Source: an uncultured Mesorhizobium sp. (GTDB lineage Bacteria > Pseudomonadota > Alphaproteobacteria > Rhizobiales > Rhizobiaceae). Taken from it: a DNA stretch of 13,547 nucleotides. Positions 6,733 through 13,547 of the stretch are shown one piece after another. The translations under genes and the position numbers were made by a program. Where the stretch lies: the NCBI GenBank assembly GCA_937958475.1, contig CALFXR010000208.1:1-13547 (forward strand), read 5' to 3'. Numbering within the stretch: position 1 is the first letter of the stretch; each line of letters opens with the position of its first letter. The notes beneath the pieces were generated by a model. It did not search any database and was not told the origin of the DNA. It saw only the letters and a program-made list of their open reading frames with translations.

Positions 6733-6761
6733 CTTCCCCCGATCGTCGTGATCGGGAGAAG
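6733..6761 (-). promoter_or_regulatory. Hairpin over the ribosome binding site of the Coa1-like gene
   Basis: Twelve-nt arms (6733-6744 and 6750-6761) pair at 11 of 12 positions around a 5-nt loop. In the mRNA sense the 3' arm contains the GGGGGAAG that should serve as Shine-Dalgarno, ending 3 nt before the ATG. Such a hairpin could mask the ribosome binding site, or the DNA dyad could be an operator. The function is inferred from position only. Confidence 0.5.
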
Positions 6762-6807
6762 CCTATGGGCTTCGCGGCGGCAACTCAAGAAGGCGATCGT
6801 CGCAGGC

Positions 6808-7161
6808 TCAGCCCCGCGACAGCCGGCGGTAGTTGGCGCGCACGCGCCGGCCCATCGGCTTCATCGCCGCGCGGGCGGTATGGTGCATGGCACTGCCGAT
6901 GACGTCGGCGGGCGACTTGCCGGCCATCAGGTCCGGCCAGAAGCGCATGGCGGAGCCGAACATGGCGAGTTGCGCCGCGGCCATGCCCTCGACCAGCGCC
7001 TCGGCCTTCTCGCGCACCGCCAGCGCCGTCTCGACGCCGGCAAGGCCGTCGCCGCGGGATTCCGCCGCGAGCAGCGGCATGCGCATCAGCACGACGGCCG
7101 GCGCGAACGCCAGCTCGGCAGCCAGCGCGGCATAGCGCCGGTCGAATCTCGGAAAGAACAT
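6808..7161 (-). CDS. Small helical protein of unknown function
   Basis: Encodes 117 aa from ATG 7161, preceded at 7 nt by GGAAGG; a TTG two codons upstream is too close to that site to be the start. The protein is rich in Ala, Met and Arg, predicted mostly helical, with no clear signal peptide, membrane span or catalytic motif. Features that stand out are an Ala/Glu-rich middle with paired Met residues (EGMAAAQLAMFGSAMRFW, about 58-75) and a basic tail (RRVRANYRRLSRG). The amphipathic central helix is loosely reminiscent of phasin-like proteins, but I do not assign it. It is co-oriented with the downstream Coa1-like gene (78 nt away) and with the CMD-family gene upstream (116 nt). Confidence 0.6.
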   Translation of the reverse strand: MFFPRFDRRYAALAAELAFAPAVVLMRMPLLAAESRGDGLAGVETALAVREKAEALVEGMAAAQLAMFGSAMRFWPDLMAGKSPADVIGSAMHHTARAAMKPMGRRVRANYRRLSRG

Positions 7162-7194
7162 GGACAAACCTTCCCCGCCTTGCGGATGTCATGG

Positions 7195-7213
7195 CGTCCG
7201 ATCATGTCGGACG
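7195..7213. promoter_or_regulatory. Inverted repeat between the CMD-family and small-protein genes
   Basis: Perfect 7-bp arms CGTCCGA (7195-7201) and TCGGACG (7207-7213) flank TCATG. It lies 34 nt upstream of the small-protein start and 65 nt past the CMD stop codon. There is no T-run, so it is more like an operator or a mRNA-end hairpin than an intrinsic terminator. Confidence 0.35.
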
Positions 7214-7277
7214 GCCTTCAACGCGCTCGACGCGGCGGGGTTGCCTGCCTTCTTCGCGCGGTCATGCCGCTGCGAGG

Positions 7278-7688
7278 TCAGCCGCGCGGCACGAACTGCG
7301 GGTCGACCGGCGGGCGCAGGCCGTTGGCCAGCCGGTTGGTCTCGTTGGCCATGCCGACGACGGCGAGAAGCTCCATCAGCTGCGCCTCGCTCATGCCCTT
7401 GGCGCGGGCCGATGCCGTGTGCGAATAGGTGCAGTACTCGCAGCCGTTGGTCGCCGACACCGCGATGTAGATCAGTTCCTTGGTGAGCGGGTCGAGCGCG
7501 CCCGGCCCCATCACCTGCTTGATGTCCTCCCAGGTGCGCTTCAGCAGCGCCGGGTCGTGCGCCAGCACCTTCCAGAAATTGTTGATCCAGTCGGTGCCGC
7601 GCGTCTTCATGATGTCGTCGTAGACGGCGCGGACCGCCGGCGAGGCGTCCCCGTATTCGACCAGCGGCACGATCGGCTTTGCGGACAT
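7278..7688 (-). CDS. Carboxymuconolactone decarboxylase / AhpD-family protein
   Basis: Encodes 136 aa of the CMD/AhpD superfamily. The peroxidase-type motif E-x11-C-x2-C-x3-H is complete: Glu71, Cys83, Cys86 and His90 in KELIYIAVSATNGCEYCTYSH, the arrangement of redox-active AhpD-like proteins rather than true carboxymuconolactone decarboxylases. It probably reduces peroxides or acts as a thiol-redox protein in the cytoplasm; the physiological partner is unknown. No ahpC is nearby. The length is normal for a single-domain member. ATG 7688 has a strong GAGGAGA site. It follows the aminotransferase gene on the same strand by 56 nt, separated by a strong GC palindrome, so the two may share a transcript with hairpin-controlled readthrough or processing. 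Confidence 0.85.
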   Translation of the reverse strand: MSAKPIVPLVEYGDASPAVRAVYDDIMKTRGTDWINNFWKVLAHDPALLKRTWEDIKQVMGPGALDPLTKELIYIAVSATNGCEYCTYSHTASARAKGMSEAQLMELLAVVGMANETNRLANGLRPPVDPQFVPRG

Positions 7689-7711
7689 GGATTTCTCCTC
7701 GTGGAAGGAAA

Positions 7712-7733
7712 CGGGGCGGCCCGGGCCGCCCCG
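7712..7733. repeat. Perfect 22-bp GC palindrome between aminotransferase and CMD genes
   Basis: Positions 7712-7733 are a perfect palindrome with centre at 7722/7723, composed only of G and C. GGAAAC occurs on both sides (7707-7712 and 7733-7738). In minus-strand mRNA it forms a very stable hairpin 12 nt after the aminotransferase stop. The following bases are not a T-run. Attenuation, mRNA protection or a factor-dependent end point are all possible. Confidence 0.7.
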
Positions 7734-7744
7734 GAAACGATCGG

Positions 7745-9130
7745 TCAGGCGGCCTTCCCGGTCAGGTCGGCCAGCGCCAGGTCGAGCGCCTTGACGATGC
7801 GCTCGCAGGCCATGTCGACGGTCGCGCGCGTCCAGATCAGCGGCGGCGACATGATCATCGTGTCACCGGTGGCGCGCAGCATCATGCCCTGGCCGATGGC
7901 GTGGTCGCGGACGACGACAGCCGCACTGCCGCCCGGCTCGAAGCGCGCCTTCGTCGCCTTGTCGCTGACGATCTCGATCGCACCCATCAGGCCGATCGCG
8001 CGCACCTCGCCGACCAGCGGATGACCGGCGATGCGCTCCTGCAGCGCCTTGGCGAAATACGGGCCGGTGTCGGTCCTGACCCGCTCGATCAGCCCTTCCT
8101 TCTCGATGATGTCGAGATTGGCCAGCGCCACCGCGCAGGCCACCGGGTGCCCCGAATAGGTGTAGCCGTGGTAGAACTCGCCGCCCTTCTCGACCAGCGT
8201 CGCGGCGATGCGGTCGCCGACCAGCAGCGCCGACAGCGGCTGGTAGCCGGACGTCAGCGCCTTCGCCGTGGTGATCGTGTCGGCCTCGATGCCGAAGGTC
8301 TGCGCGGCGAACCACTCGCCGGTGCGCCCGTAGCCGGTGATCACCTCGTCGAGCATCAAGAGCACGTCGTGCTTGCGGCAGATGCGCTGGATCTCCGGCC
8401 AGTAGCTCGCCGGCGGGATCCTGACGCCGCCCGCGCCCATCACCGGCTCGCCGATGAAGGCGGCGACATTGTCGGCGCCCGCCTCGAGGATGGCGTCCTC
8501 GACGGCCTTCGCCGCGCGCAGGCCGAAATCGTGGTCGCTCTCGCCGGGCAGCGCCAGCTCGTAGGCATAGGGCTGCATGACGTGGACGATGTTCGGCACC
8601 GCGCCGTAGAGCTGGTCGTGCATGCCCTGCATGCCGCCGAGCGAGGCGCCGGCGATGGTCGAGCCATGATAGGCCGTCTTGCGCGAGATGATGCGGTTCT
8701 TCTGCGGCCTGCCCTGCAGCGCCCAGAAATGGCGCACCAGGCGCAGCGCCGTGTCGTTCGATTCCGAGCCCGACGAGCCGTAGAACACCTGGTTGACGTT
8801 GGCCGGCGCGATTTCCGCGAGCTTGCGCGCCAGCAGCACCGGCGTCGGCGTCGAGCAGCGGAAGAAGGAATTGTAGTAGGGCAGCTCCTTCATCTGCCGG
8901 TAGGCGGCCTCGGCGAGCTCGTGGCGGCCGTAGCCGACATTGACGCACCACAGGCCGGCCATGCCGTCGAGGATCTCGTTGCCCTCGGAATCGTAGACGA
9001 ACGGCCCGTCCGCCCGCGTGATCATGCGCGCCCCGGCATCGCGCAGGTCGCGGTGGTCGGTGAACGGATGGAGATGGTGCGCGGAATCGATCTGCTGGAG
9101 CTGGGCCAGCGAATAGTTCTGGTATGTCAT
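7745..9130 (-). CDS. Class III omega-aminotransferase, SpuC-like
   Basis: Encodes 461 aa, a full-length PLP-dependent class III aminotransferase. The PLP lysine is Lys290 in TTAKALTSGYQPLS; Asp261 in DEVITGYGRTGEW contacts the pyridine nitrogen, and GSSGSESNDTA (118-128) binds the phosphate. HGYTYSGHPVACAVAL (321-336) is also conserved. The overall pattern, including HHLHPFTD at the N-terminus and DGMAGLWCVNVGYG (55-68), matches putrescine/diamine-pyruvate and omega-amino acid-pyruvate aminotransferases (SpuC type), which typically make alanine from pyruvate. Taurine- or beta-alanine-pyruvate activity cannot be excluded. ATG 9130 has AGAAAGGA upstream. In-frame sequence upstream to 9391 lacks family character. 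It is the probable first gene of a unit with the CMD-family gene. Confidence 0.92.
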   Translation of the reverse strand: MTYQNYSLAQLQQIDSAHHLHPFTDHRDLRDAGARMITRADGPFVYDSEGNEILDGMAGLWCVNVGYGRHELAEAAYRQMKELPYYNSFFRCSTPTPVLLARKLAEIAPANVNQVFYGSSGSESNDTALRLVRHFWALQGRPQKNRIISRKTAYHGSTIAGASLGGMQGMHDQLYGAVPNIVHVMQPYAYELALPGESDHDFGLRAAKAVEDAILEAGADNVAAFIGEPVMGAGGVRIPPASYWPEIQRICRKHDVLLMLDEVITGYGRTGEWFAAQTFGIEADTITTAKALTSGYQPLSALLVGDRIAATLVEKGGEFYHGYTYSGHPVACAVALANLDIIEKEGLIERVRTDTGPYFAKALQERIAGHPLVGEVRAIGLMGAIEIVSDKATKARFEPGGSAAVVVRDHAIGQGMMLRATGDTMIMSPPLIWTRATVDMACERIVKALDLALADLTGKAA

Positions 9131-9359
9131 GGACTTGGTCCTTTCTGCTGAATCTGTCCGGCAGGGCCGGGTCGAGGATTTCAGCGGAAGGAAGGCGGCG
9201 AATAGCCGATGCGCGCGCACAGCCTGAGAAGCTCCGCGTGCCGCGTGCGCGGCGACGGCTTGACGGCTATCGTGGAGCTGGACATGGCTCAGGATAGCCG
9301 AGAACGACCGCCGCCGACAAGCGGGCGTGGATGCCACGATCGCACGGCGCCGCCCGCCC
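9131..9359. other. Intergenic region, no convincing gene
   Basis: These 229 bases separate the MFS stop codon (9360, minus) from the aminotransferase start. They should hold the aminotransferase promoter, but no consensus boxes were recognised. A 34-codon minus-strand frame (9181-9285, starting MSSSTIAVKP) is open but lacks a Shine-Dalgarno and resembles nothing known to me. Confidence 0.4.
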
Positions 9360-10529
9360 CTACGCCGGCCTCCGTCGCGCCCTCGCCACATACCCCGCCA
9401 GCAGCAGCGCGAACAGCAGCCCGATCGACAGCGGCAGGCCCTGCACCCCGATCGCGTCCATGACCGCGCCGGAGAAGGGCGGCACGGCGATGCCGCCGAC
9501 GCCCCAGAACATGGCGAAGGCGGCGTTGCCGGCGATCAGCGTGGCGCCGGAGAAGCGGTTGCCGAGCTCGACCAGCGCCATCGTGTAGATGCCGAGCGCG
9601 GCCGCCCCCCAGACGAAGGCCAGCGGCCATTCGAGCGGCGTGGCGAAGGTCACCGGCAGCAGCGCGCAGCCGGCGACGACGACGGCCGCGCACAAGGCCA
9701 GCATCCGTCCCGCGCCGAAGCGTTCGGCGAGCACGCCGAGCGGCACCTGCAGCGCGATGTTGCCGGCGATGAAGGCGGTGAGGAAGGCCGCGACCGCCCC
9801 GTCGGCGCTGCCGTAGGCGCGGCCGTAGACGGCGGCGAGCGCCAGCAGCGCCTGTTCGGAGCCGGCGACGACCGCGACCGCGACGAGCAGGAACGGCGCC
9901 AGCGGCAGGAAGCGCCGCAGGGCGGATCCCTGGTGGTCGCCCACGAAGGCCGGCAGGCGCGGCAGGACCACCGCCAGGCAGGCCGCGCAGCCGGCGAAGG
10001 CGGCGATGCCGATGACGAAGGGCGGCCATCCCTCGGTGCCGACGATGGCGAGCGCCAGCGGCCCGACGGCGAAGCCGGCGGAGACGAGCGACGTGTAGGC
10101 GCCCATCACCCTGCCCCGCCGCGAGGCCGGCGTCATGGCGATCATCCACGTCTCGCTGATCACGTAGAGCGGGTTGACGACGAAGCCGAGCAGGAAGCGC
10201 AGCGGGAACCACAGCCAGAAATCCTGCGTCCAGCCGATCAGCGCGAGGAACACCGCGCCCAGCACGGCGCAGGCGAGCGCGACCGGCCCGGCGCCGAAGC
10301 GGTTGACGAGCGGCGGGATCACCGGCGCCGACAGGATGAAGCCGAGCGGCATCATCGCCGCCGAAAGCCCGATCATGCCCGAGGTCCAGCCCTGGCGCTC
10401 GAGGATGAAGGAGAGCAGCGGGTAGCACAGGCCCTGGGCGACGGCGAAGACGGTCACCGTCAGCGTGATGCCGGCGATCGCCGCCCAGGGGGCGGCCGCG
10501 GCGTCGGCGTCGCGGGCGATGGCGTCCAT
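9360..10529 (-). CDS. MFS transporter (paralogue A)
   Basis: Encodes 389 aa with about 12 hydrophobic segments, a major facilitator superfamily permease of the inner membrane. The cytoplasmic-loop motif is RFLLGFVVNPLYVISETW (111-128) followed by PASRRGRVMGAY (134-145), reminiscent of YcaD-like transporters. The C-terminal half has VPLGVLAERFGAGRM and TMALVELGNRFSG. The first segment starts about residue 15 after a short Ala/Asp-rich tail. ATG 10529 gives the natural N-terminus; the frame is open far upstream only because of high GC, across the neighbouring gene. It is a clear paralogue of the adjacent upstream transporter, sharing EGWPP, YTMALVELGNRF and GNAAFA blocks. Substrate unknown. The two genes are 92 nt apart and probably cotranscribed. 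Confidence 0.88.
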   Translation of the reverse strand: MDAIARDADAAAAPWAAIAGITLTVTVFAVAQGLCYPLLSFILERQGWTSGMIGLSAAMMPLGFILSAPVIPPLVNRFGAGPVALACAVLGAVFLALIGWTQDFWLWFPLRFLLGFVVNPLYVISETWMIAMTPASRRGRVMGAYTSLVSAGFAVGPLALAIVGTEGWPPFVIGIAAFAGCAACLAVVLPRLPAFVGDHQGSALRRFLPLAPFLLVAVAVVAGSEQALLALAAVYGRAYGSADGAVAAFLTAFIAGNIALQVPLGVLAERFGAGRMLALCAAVVVAGCALLPVTFATPLEWPLAFVWGAAALGIYTMALVELGNRFSGATLIAGNAAFAMFWGVGGIAVPPFSGAVMDAIGVQGLPLSIGLLFALLLAGYVARARRRPA

Positions 10530-10565
10530 GGTGGCTCTGCGCTGATCGAGAAAGGCGCAGCAATA

Positions 10566-10593
10566 GGCGACGCGGGCGCGCCGCGATATCGCC
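10566..10593. repeat. Dyad between the two MFS genes
   Basis: GGCGACGCGG (10566-10575) pairs with CCGCG (10581-10585) and TCGCC (10589-10593), with a 3-nt ATA bulge and a GCGCG loop. In the minus-strand transcript it is a GC-rich hairpin in the 92-nt spacer. No T-run follows. It may modulate expression of the second transporter or be incidental in GC-rich DNA. Confidence 0.3.
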
Positions 10594-10621
10594 TTGGCGG
10601 AAAATTCGCCTGAGCCAGCGC

Positions 10622-11770
10622 TCAGCGGCGGTAGAGCGAGCGCAGCGCCGCAAAGGAGACGAGGCCGAGGCCGAGCGTCGCCAGGAGCATCGGCATGCCG
10701 ACAGGTCCCGCCGCCTGCATGACCAGCCCGGAGCCGGGCGGGCCGATGATGCCGCCGGCGCCCCACATCAGGGCGAAGGCGGCATTGCCGGTGACCAGCA
10801 TCGAGCCGCGGAAGCGGTTGCCGAGTTCGACCAGCGCCATCGTGTAGACGCCGTAGCCGACGCCGCCCATGACCAGCACGACCGGCCACGCCAGCGGCGT
10901 CGTCACCACCGCCGGCAGGAGCAGCGCGCAGCTGGAGTTGACCAGGGCGCAGGCGACGATCATCGGCCGGGCGCCGAACTTTTCCGCCATCACGCCGAGC
11001 GGCAGTTGCAGCAGGATGTTGCCGGCCGACATGGCGGTGATCAGGCCGGCGAGCGTCGCCTCGGGCAGGCCGTAGGCGGCGCCGAACACCGGCAGCAGCG
11101 AATAGACGCTCTGCTGGGTGGCGGCGGAGACGACGACGGCGAACAGCAGCGTCGGCGCCACCAGCCAGAAGCCGAGCACGCTGCCCTTGGCGGCGCCGTC
11201 GTCTTCGAAGCCGCGCAATCCCGCGGTGGTGGCGAACAGCAGCGCCGAGCAACAGGCAAACGCCGCGATACCGACCATCAGCGGCGGCCAGCCCTCCGAG
11301 CCGACCAGCGCCAGCGTCAGCGGCCCGGCGGCATAGCCGATCCCGGTCACCGCGTTGAACACGCCCATGATGCGCCCGCGGCGTTCGGGCGGCGCCAGCG
11401 CCAGCGTCCACACCTCGCCGAGGATGTAGAGCGGGTTGATGGCGACGCCGATGAGGAAGCGGACCGGGTACCATGCGATGTCGTTCTGCAGGAGCCCGAC
11501 CAGGACGAGCAGGAACGCGGCCGACAGCGCGCACACCGTCGCCAGCACCCTCGCCCCGACGATGCGCACCGCGGCAGGGACGAAGAAGGCCGAGGCGATC
11601 AGGCCGAGCGGCGTCATCGCCGCCGACAGGCCGATCTGGGCCGGCGTCATGCCCTGGCGCTGCATCATGAAGGTGAACAGCGGATAGCTGAGGCCCTGCG
11701 CGATGGCGAAGACGGACAGGCTGGCGATCACGCCGGCGAGCGCGGCAATCGGGAGGGAGGGTTGCTTCAT
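10622..11770 (-). CDS. MFS transporter (paralogue B)
   Basis: Encodes 382 aa with about 12 predicted membrane spans. It aligns by eye with the neighbouring transporter along its whole length. Shared blocks include the VFAIAQGLSYPL segment near the N-terminus, RFLIGVAINPLYILGEVW, ERRGRIMGVF (loop 4-5 motif), GSEGWPP, GNILLQLPLGVMAEKFGARP, VYTMALVELGNRFRG and GNAAFALMWGAGG. The pair therefore arose by tandem duplication, with clear divergence since. ATG 11770 gives a short Lys-containing N-terminus just before the first span; a weak GGCGGA precedes it. It is divergent from the MttB-family gene across 215 bp, so the transporters could move a methylated amine or a product, but no substrate can be read from sequence. 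Confidence 0.88.
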   Translation of the reverse strand: MKQPSLPIAALAGVIASLSVFAIAQGLSYPLFTFMMQRQGMTPAQIGLSAAMTPLGLIASAFFVPAAVRIVGARVLATVCALSAAFLLVLVGLLQNDIAWYPVRFLIGVAINPLYILGEVWTLALAPPERRGRIMGVFNAVTGIGYAAGPLTLALVGSEGWPPLMVGIAAFACCSALLFATTAGLRGFEDDGAAKGSVLGFWLVAPTLLFAVVVSAATQQSVYSLLPVFGAAYGLPEATLAGLITAMSAGNILLQLPLGVMAEKFGARPMIVACALVNSSCALLLPAVVTTPLAWPVVLVMGGVGYGVYTMALVELGNRFRGSMLVTGNAAFALMWGAGGIIGPPGSGLVMQAAGPVGMPMLLATLGLGLVSFAALRSLYRR

Positions 11771-11826
11771 GGTCCGCCGCCGGGCAGCGCCGGTTCGGCG
11801 CACCCTCCAACTAGCCGCACCGCGAG

Positions 11827-11857
11827 TGTCCGGCAAGCCGGGACAACCCGCGGGACA
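11827..11857. promoter_or_regulatory. Possible operator with TGTCC/GGGACA elements
   Basis: TGTCCGGC (11827-11834) and GCCGGGACA (11837-11845) form an imperfect dyad with one bulged base, and GGGACA recurs at 11852-11857, giving an inverted plus direct arrangement. It lies in the divergent region 57 nt upstream of the MFS start. A regulator site is plausible but unidentified. Confidence 0.3.
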
Positions 11858-11927
11858 TTCGCCTGCCGGAAACGGCGGGACCGGTTGCTCTCTGCCGCAA
11901 TAACGACGCGGCCCTGACGCATCCCTG

Positions 11928-11939
11928 ACGGACGTCCGT
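11928..11939. promoter_or_regulatory. Perfect 12-bp palindrome upstream of the MttB-family gene
   Basis: ACGGACGTCCGT is a perfect palindrome placed 46 nt before ATG 11986. The position suits an operator or activator site for the methyltransferase gene. No regulator gene is in the window to match it with, and promoter hexamers were not clear. Confidence 0.35.
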
Positions 11940-11985
11940 GGGCCCGGCGAGGCATGTTCCTGGCAGGTTACACAGGATGCCCCCC

Positions 11986-13547
11986 ATGAACGCCGCGCTC
12001 CACCCTGCCGAACCGGCCCTCGCCAACGATCGCACACGCCGCGGCGGCCGCGCCGGAAGCCGCGCAAGAGGCTTGGCCACCTTCGAGCAGCCGCCGTTTC
12101 GCCAGTTCCGCATCCCGTTCGCGCCGACGAAGCTCGTTTCCGACGACGAACTGGAATCGATCCACCGCGCCTCGCTGCGCGTTCTCGCCGAGATCGGCGT
12201 CGACGTGCTGCACGAAGGCGCACGCAGGATCATGAAGGAGCACGGCGCCGACGTTCGCGAGGGAACCGAGCGCGTCCGCTTCGACGGCGACATGCTGCTC
12301 GAGCTCGTCGCCCATGCGCCGTCGGAATTCACGATGCATGCGCGCAATCCGGAGCACAATGTGCGCTTCGGCGGCGACAATTTGGTCTTCTCGCAGATGG
12401 CCTCGGCGCCGAACTGCTCCGACGCCGACCGCGGCCGCCGGCCGGGCAACCAGGAGGATTTCCGCAACTTCCTCAAGCTGGCGCAGATGCACAACATCCT
12501 GCAGACGACGGGCGGCTATCCCGTCGAGCCGATCGACATCCACCCCTCGATCCGCCACCTGGAGTGCATCCGCGACCTCGCCACGCTGACCGACAAGGTC
12601 TTCCACATCTATTCGCTCGGCCGCGAGCGCAACGTCGACGGCATCGAGATCGCCCGCATCGCCCGCGGGGTGAGCCGCGAGCAGATGATGGAGGAGCCGT
12701 CGGTCTACACCATCATCAACACCAACTCGCCGCTGAAGCTCGACGTGCCGATGATGGAAGGCATCATCCAGATGTCGTCGATGGGCCAGTTGGTCATCGT
12801 CACGCCGTTCACCCTGTCGGGCGCCATGGCCCCGGTCACCGTCGCCGGCGCGCTGGTCCAGCAGAACGCCGAGGCGCTGGCCGGCATCGCCTTCACCCAG
12901 ATGGTCAGGAAGGGCGCGCCGGTCGGCTATGGCGGCTTCACCTCCAACGTCGACATGAAGTCGGGCGCGCCGGCCTTCGGCACGCCCGAATACATGAAGG
13001 CGCAGCTCGTCGGCGGCCAGCTGGCGCGCCGCTACGGCATCCCCTACCGCACCTCCAACGTCTGCGCCGCCAACACGGTCGACGCCCAGGCGGCCTACGA
13101 GAGCGTCTTCTCGCTTTGGGGGGCGATCACCGGCGGCGCCAACTTCATCCTGCACGCCGCCGGCTGGCTGGAGGGCGGCCTGCGCTGCTCCTACGAGAAG
13201 ACCATCCTCGACATCGACCTGTTGCAGATGGTGGCGGAATTCCTCACCCCGCTCGACCTGTCGGAGGACGCGCTCGCCGTCGACGCCATCCGCGAGGTCG
13301 GCCCCGGCGGCCATTTCTTCGGCACGCCGCACACACAGTCGCGCTACAAGACCGCCTTCTACGCGCCGATCCTGTCGGACTGGCGCAATTTCGAGACCTG
13401 GGCCGAAGCCGGCTCGCCGACGGCCATCGAACGCGCCAACCGCATCTGGAAGGAACGCCTCGCCGGCTACGAACGGCCGGCGATGGACCCGGCGATCCGC
13501 GAGGAACTCGACGCCTTCGTCGACAAGCGCATCGCCGAGGGCGGCGC
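11986..13547 (+). CDS. MttB-family trimethylamine/quaternary-amine methyltransferase, 3' end cut by window
   Basis: About 520 codons are open to the window end, close to the full family length, so only a few C-terminal residues are probably missing. The protein belongs to the MttB superfamily, whose members transfer a methyl group from trimethylamine, glycine betaine or similar compounds to a cognate corrinoid protein. Visible features are a basic RRGGRAGSRARG near the N-terminus, FTLSGAMAPVTVAGALVQQNAEAL mid-protein (quoted in part: AMAPVTVAGALVQ), TSNVDMKSGAPAFGTPEY and CAANTVDAQAAYES. There is no in-frame TAG, so it is a non-pyrrolysine member, for which trimethylamine is less likely than a quaternary amine or another methylated substrate. 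ATG 11986 (CAGGA 9 nt upstream) and in-frame ATG 11977 (GGCAGG 9 nt upstream) are both possible. No corrinoid protein or reductive activase is in view. Confidence 0.88.
   Translation, partial: MNAALHPAEPALANDRTRRGGRAGSRARGLATFEQPPFRQFRIPFAPTKLVSDDELESIHRASLRVLAEIGVDVLHEGARRIMKEHGADVREGTERVRFDGDMLLELVAHAPSEFTMHARNPEHNVRFGGDNLVFSQMASAPNCSDADRGRRPGNQEDFRNFLKLAQMHNILQTTGGYPVEPIDIHPSIRHLECIRDLATLTDKVFHIYSLGRERNVDGIEIARIARGVSREQMMEEPSVYTIINTNSPLKLDVPMMEGIIQMSSMGQLVIVTPFTLSGAMAPVTVAGALVQQNAEALAGIAFTQMVRKGAPVGYGGFTSNVDMKSGAPAFGTPEYMKAQLVGGQLARRYGIPYRTSNVCAANTVDAQAAYESVFSLWGAITGGANFILHAAGWLEGGLRCSYEKTILDIDLLQMVAEFLTPLDLSEDALAVDAIREVGPGGHFFGTPHTQSRYKTAFYAPILSDWRNFETWAEAGSPTAIERANRIWKERLAGYERPAMDPAIREELDAFVDKRIAEGG

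Noticed and set aside
9181..9285. 34-codon minus-strand frame upstream of the aminotransferase, as a possible leader peptide
   Set aside because: No Shine-Dalgarno, no regulatory codon run, and no resemblance to a known leader.
9223..9293. Split inverted repeat CCTGAG/AGCTCC with GGAGCT/CTCAGG
   Set aside because: The arms are broken by uneven internal loops of 1 and 8 nt around a 38-nt spacer; likely chance in GC-rich sequence.
10530..11810. In-frame upstream extension of MFS paralogue A giving an 816-residue protein
   Set aside because: The extension runs out of frame through paralogue B, is Arg/Ala/Gly-rich and does not look like a transporter; ATG 10529 gives a normal MFS N-terminus.
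11968..13332. Minus-strand 454-codon frame opposite the MttB-family gene
   Set aside because: Antisense shadow; the plus strand reads as a complete MttB-family protein without stops.

Overview
The window is very GC-rich and densely coding, with short gaps and clear Shine-Dalgarno sites before most genes. Gene content and protein style (YfcA-type TSUP carrier, CobQ, isobutyryl-CoA dehydrogenase next to 3-hydroxyisobutyrate dehydrogenase, SpuC-like transaminase, non-pyrrolysine MttB-family methyltransferase) suggest an alphaproteobacterium, most likely of the Hyphomicrobiales/Phyllobacteriaceae type. That placement is inferred from protein resemblance, not from a search. No tRNA, rRNA, CRISPR array, insertion sequence or phage gene was seen.

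Layout. Positions 47-478 (minus) hold a TerB-like protein, divergent from a TSUP membrane carrier (635-1420, plus). Two minus-strand genes follow, only 2 nt apart: a DMSP-lyase-like cupin (2929-3540) and cobyric acid synthase cobQ (1463-2926). Divergent from them is a plus-strand pair for the middle of valine catabolism, an isobutyryl-CoA-type dehydrogenase (3663-4832) and 3-hydroxyisobutyrate dehydrogenase (4909-5793). A large palindromic heptad-repeat hairpin lies between these two. The gap 5794-6084 has no convincing gene but contains several dyads and a textbook UUCG-loop terminator, so it may encode a small RNA. Next come minus-strand genes: a Coa1-like membrane protein with a hairpin over its ribosome binding site, a small helical protein of unknown function, an AhpD/CMD-family protein, a class III aminotransferase, and two tandem paralogous MFS transporters. 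The last gene, on the plus strand and cut by the window end, is an MttB-family corrinoid-dependent methyltransferase without pyrrolysine.

How they may work together. The firmest pathway is valine degradation (isobutyryl-CoA to methacrylyl-CoA, and 3-hydroxyisobutyrate to methylmalonate semialdehyde). More speculative is a link to methylated osmolytes. The cupin resembles enzymes that cleave dimethylsulfoniopropionate, TSUP carriers often move sulfur oxyanions or sulfonates, MttB relatives demethylate quaternary amines using a corrinoid, and cobQ makes a corrinoid precursor. No complete new system is evident. The best leads are the cupin with an altered metal-ligand position coupled to cobQ, the candidate small RNA at about 5840-6049, and the regulatory-looking hairpins.
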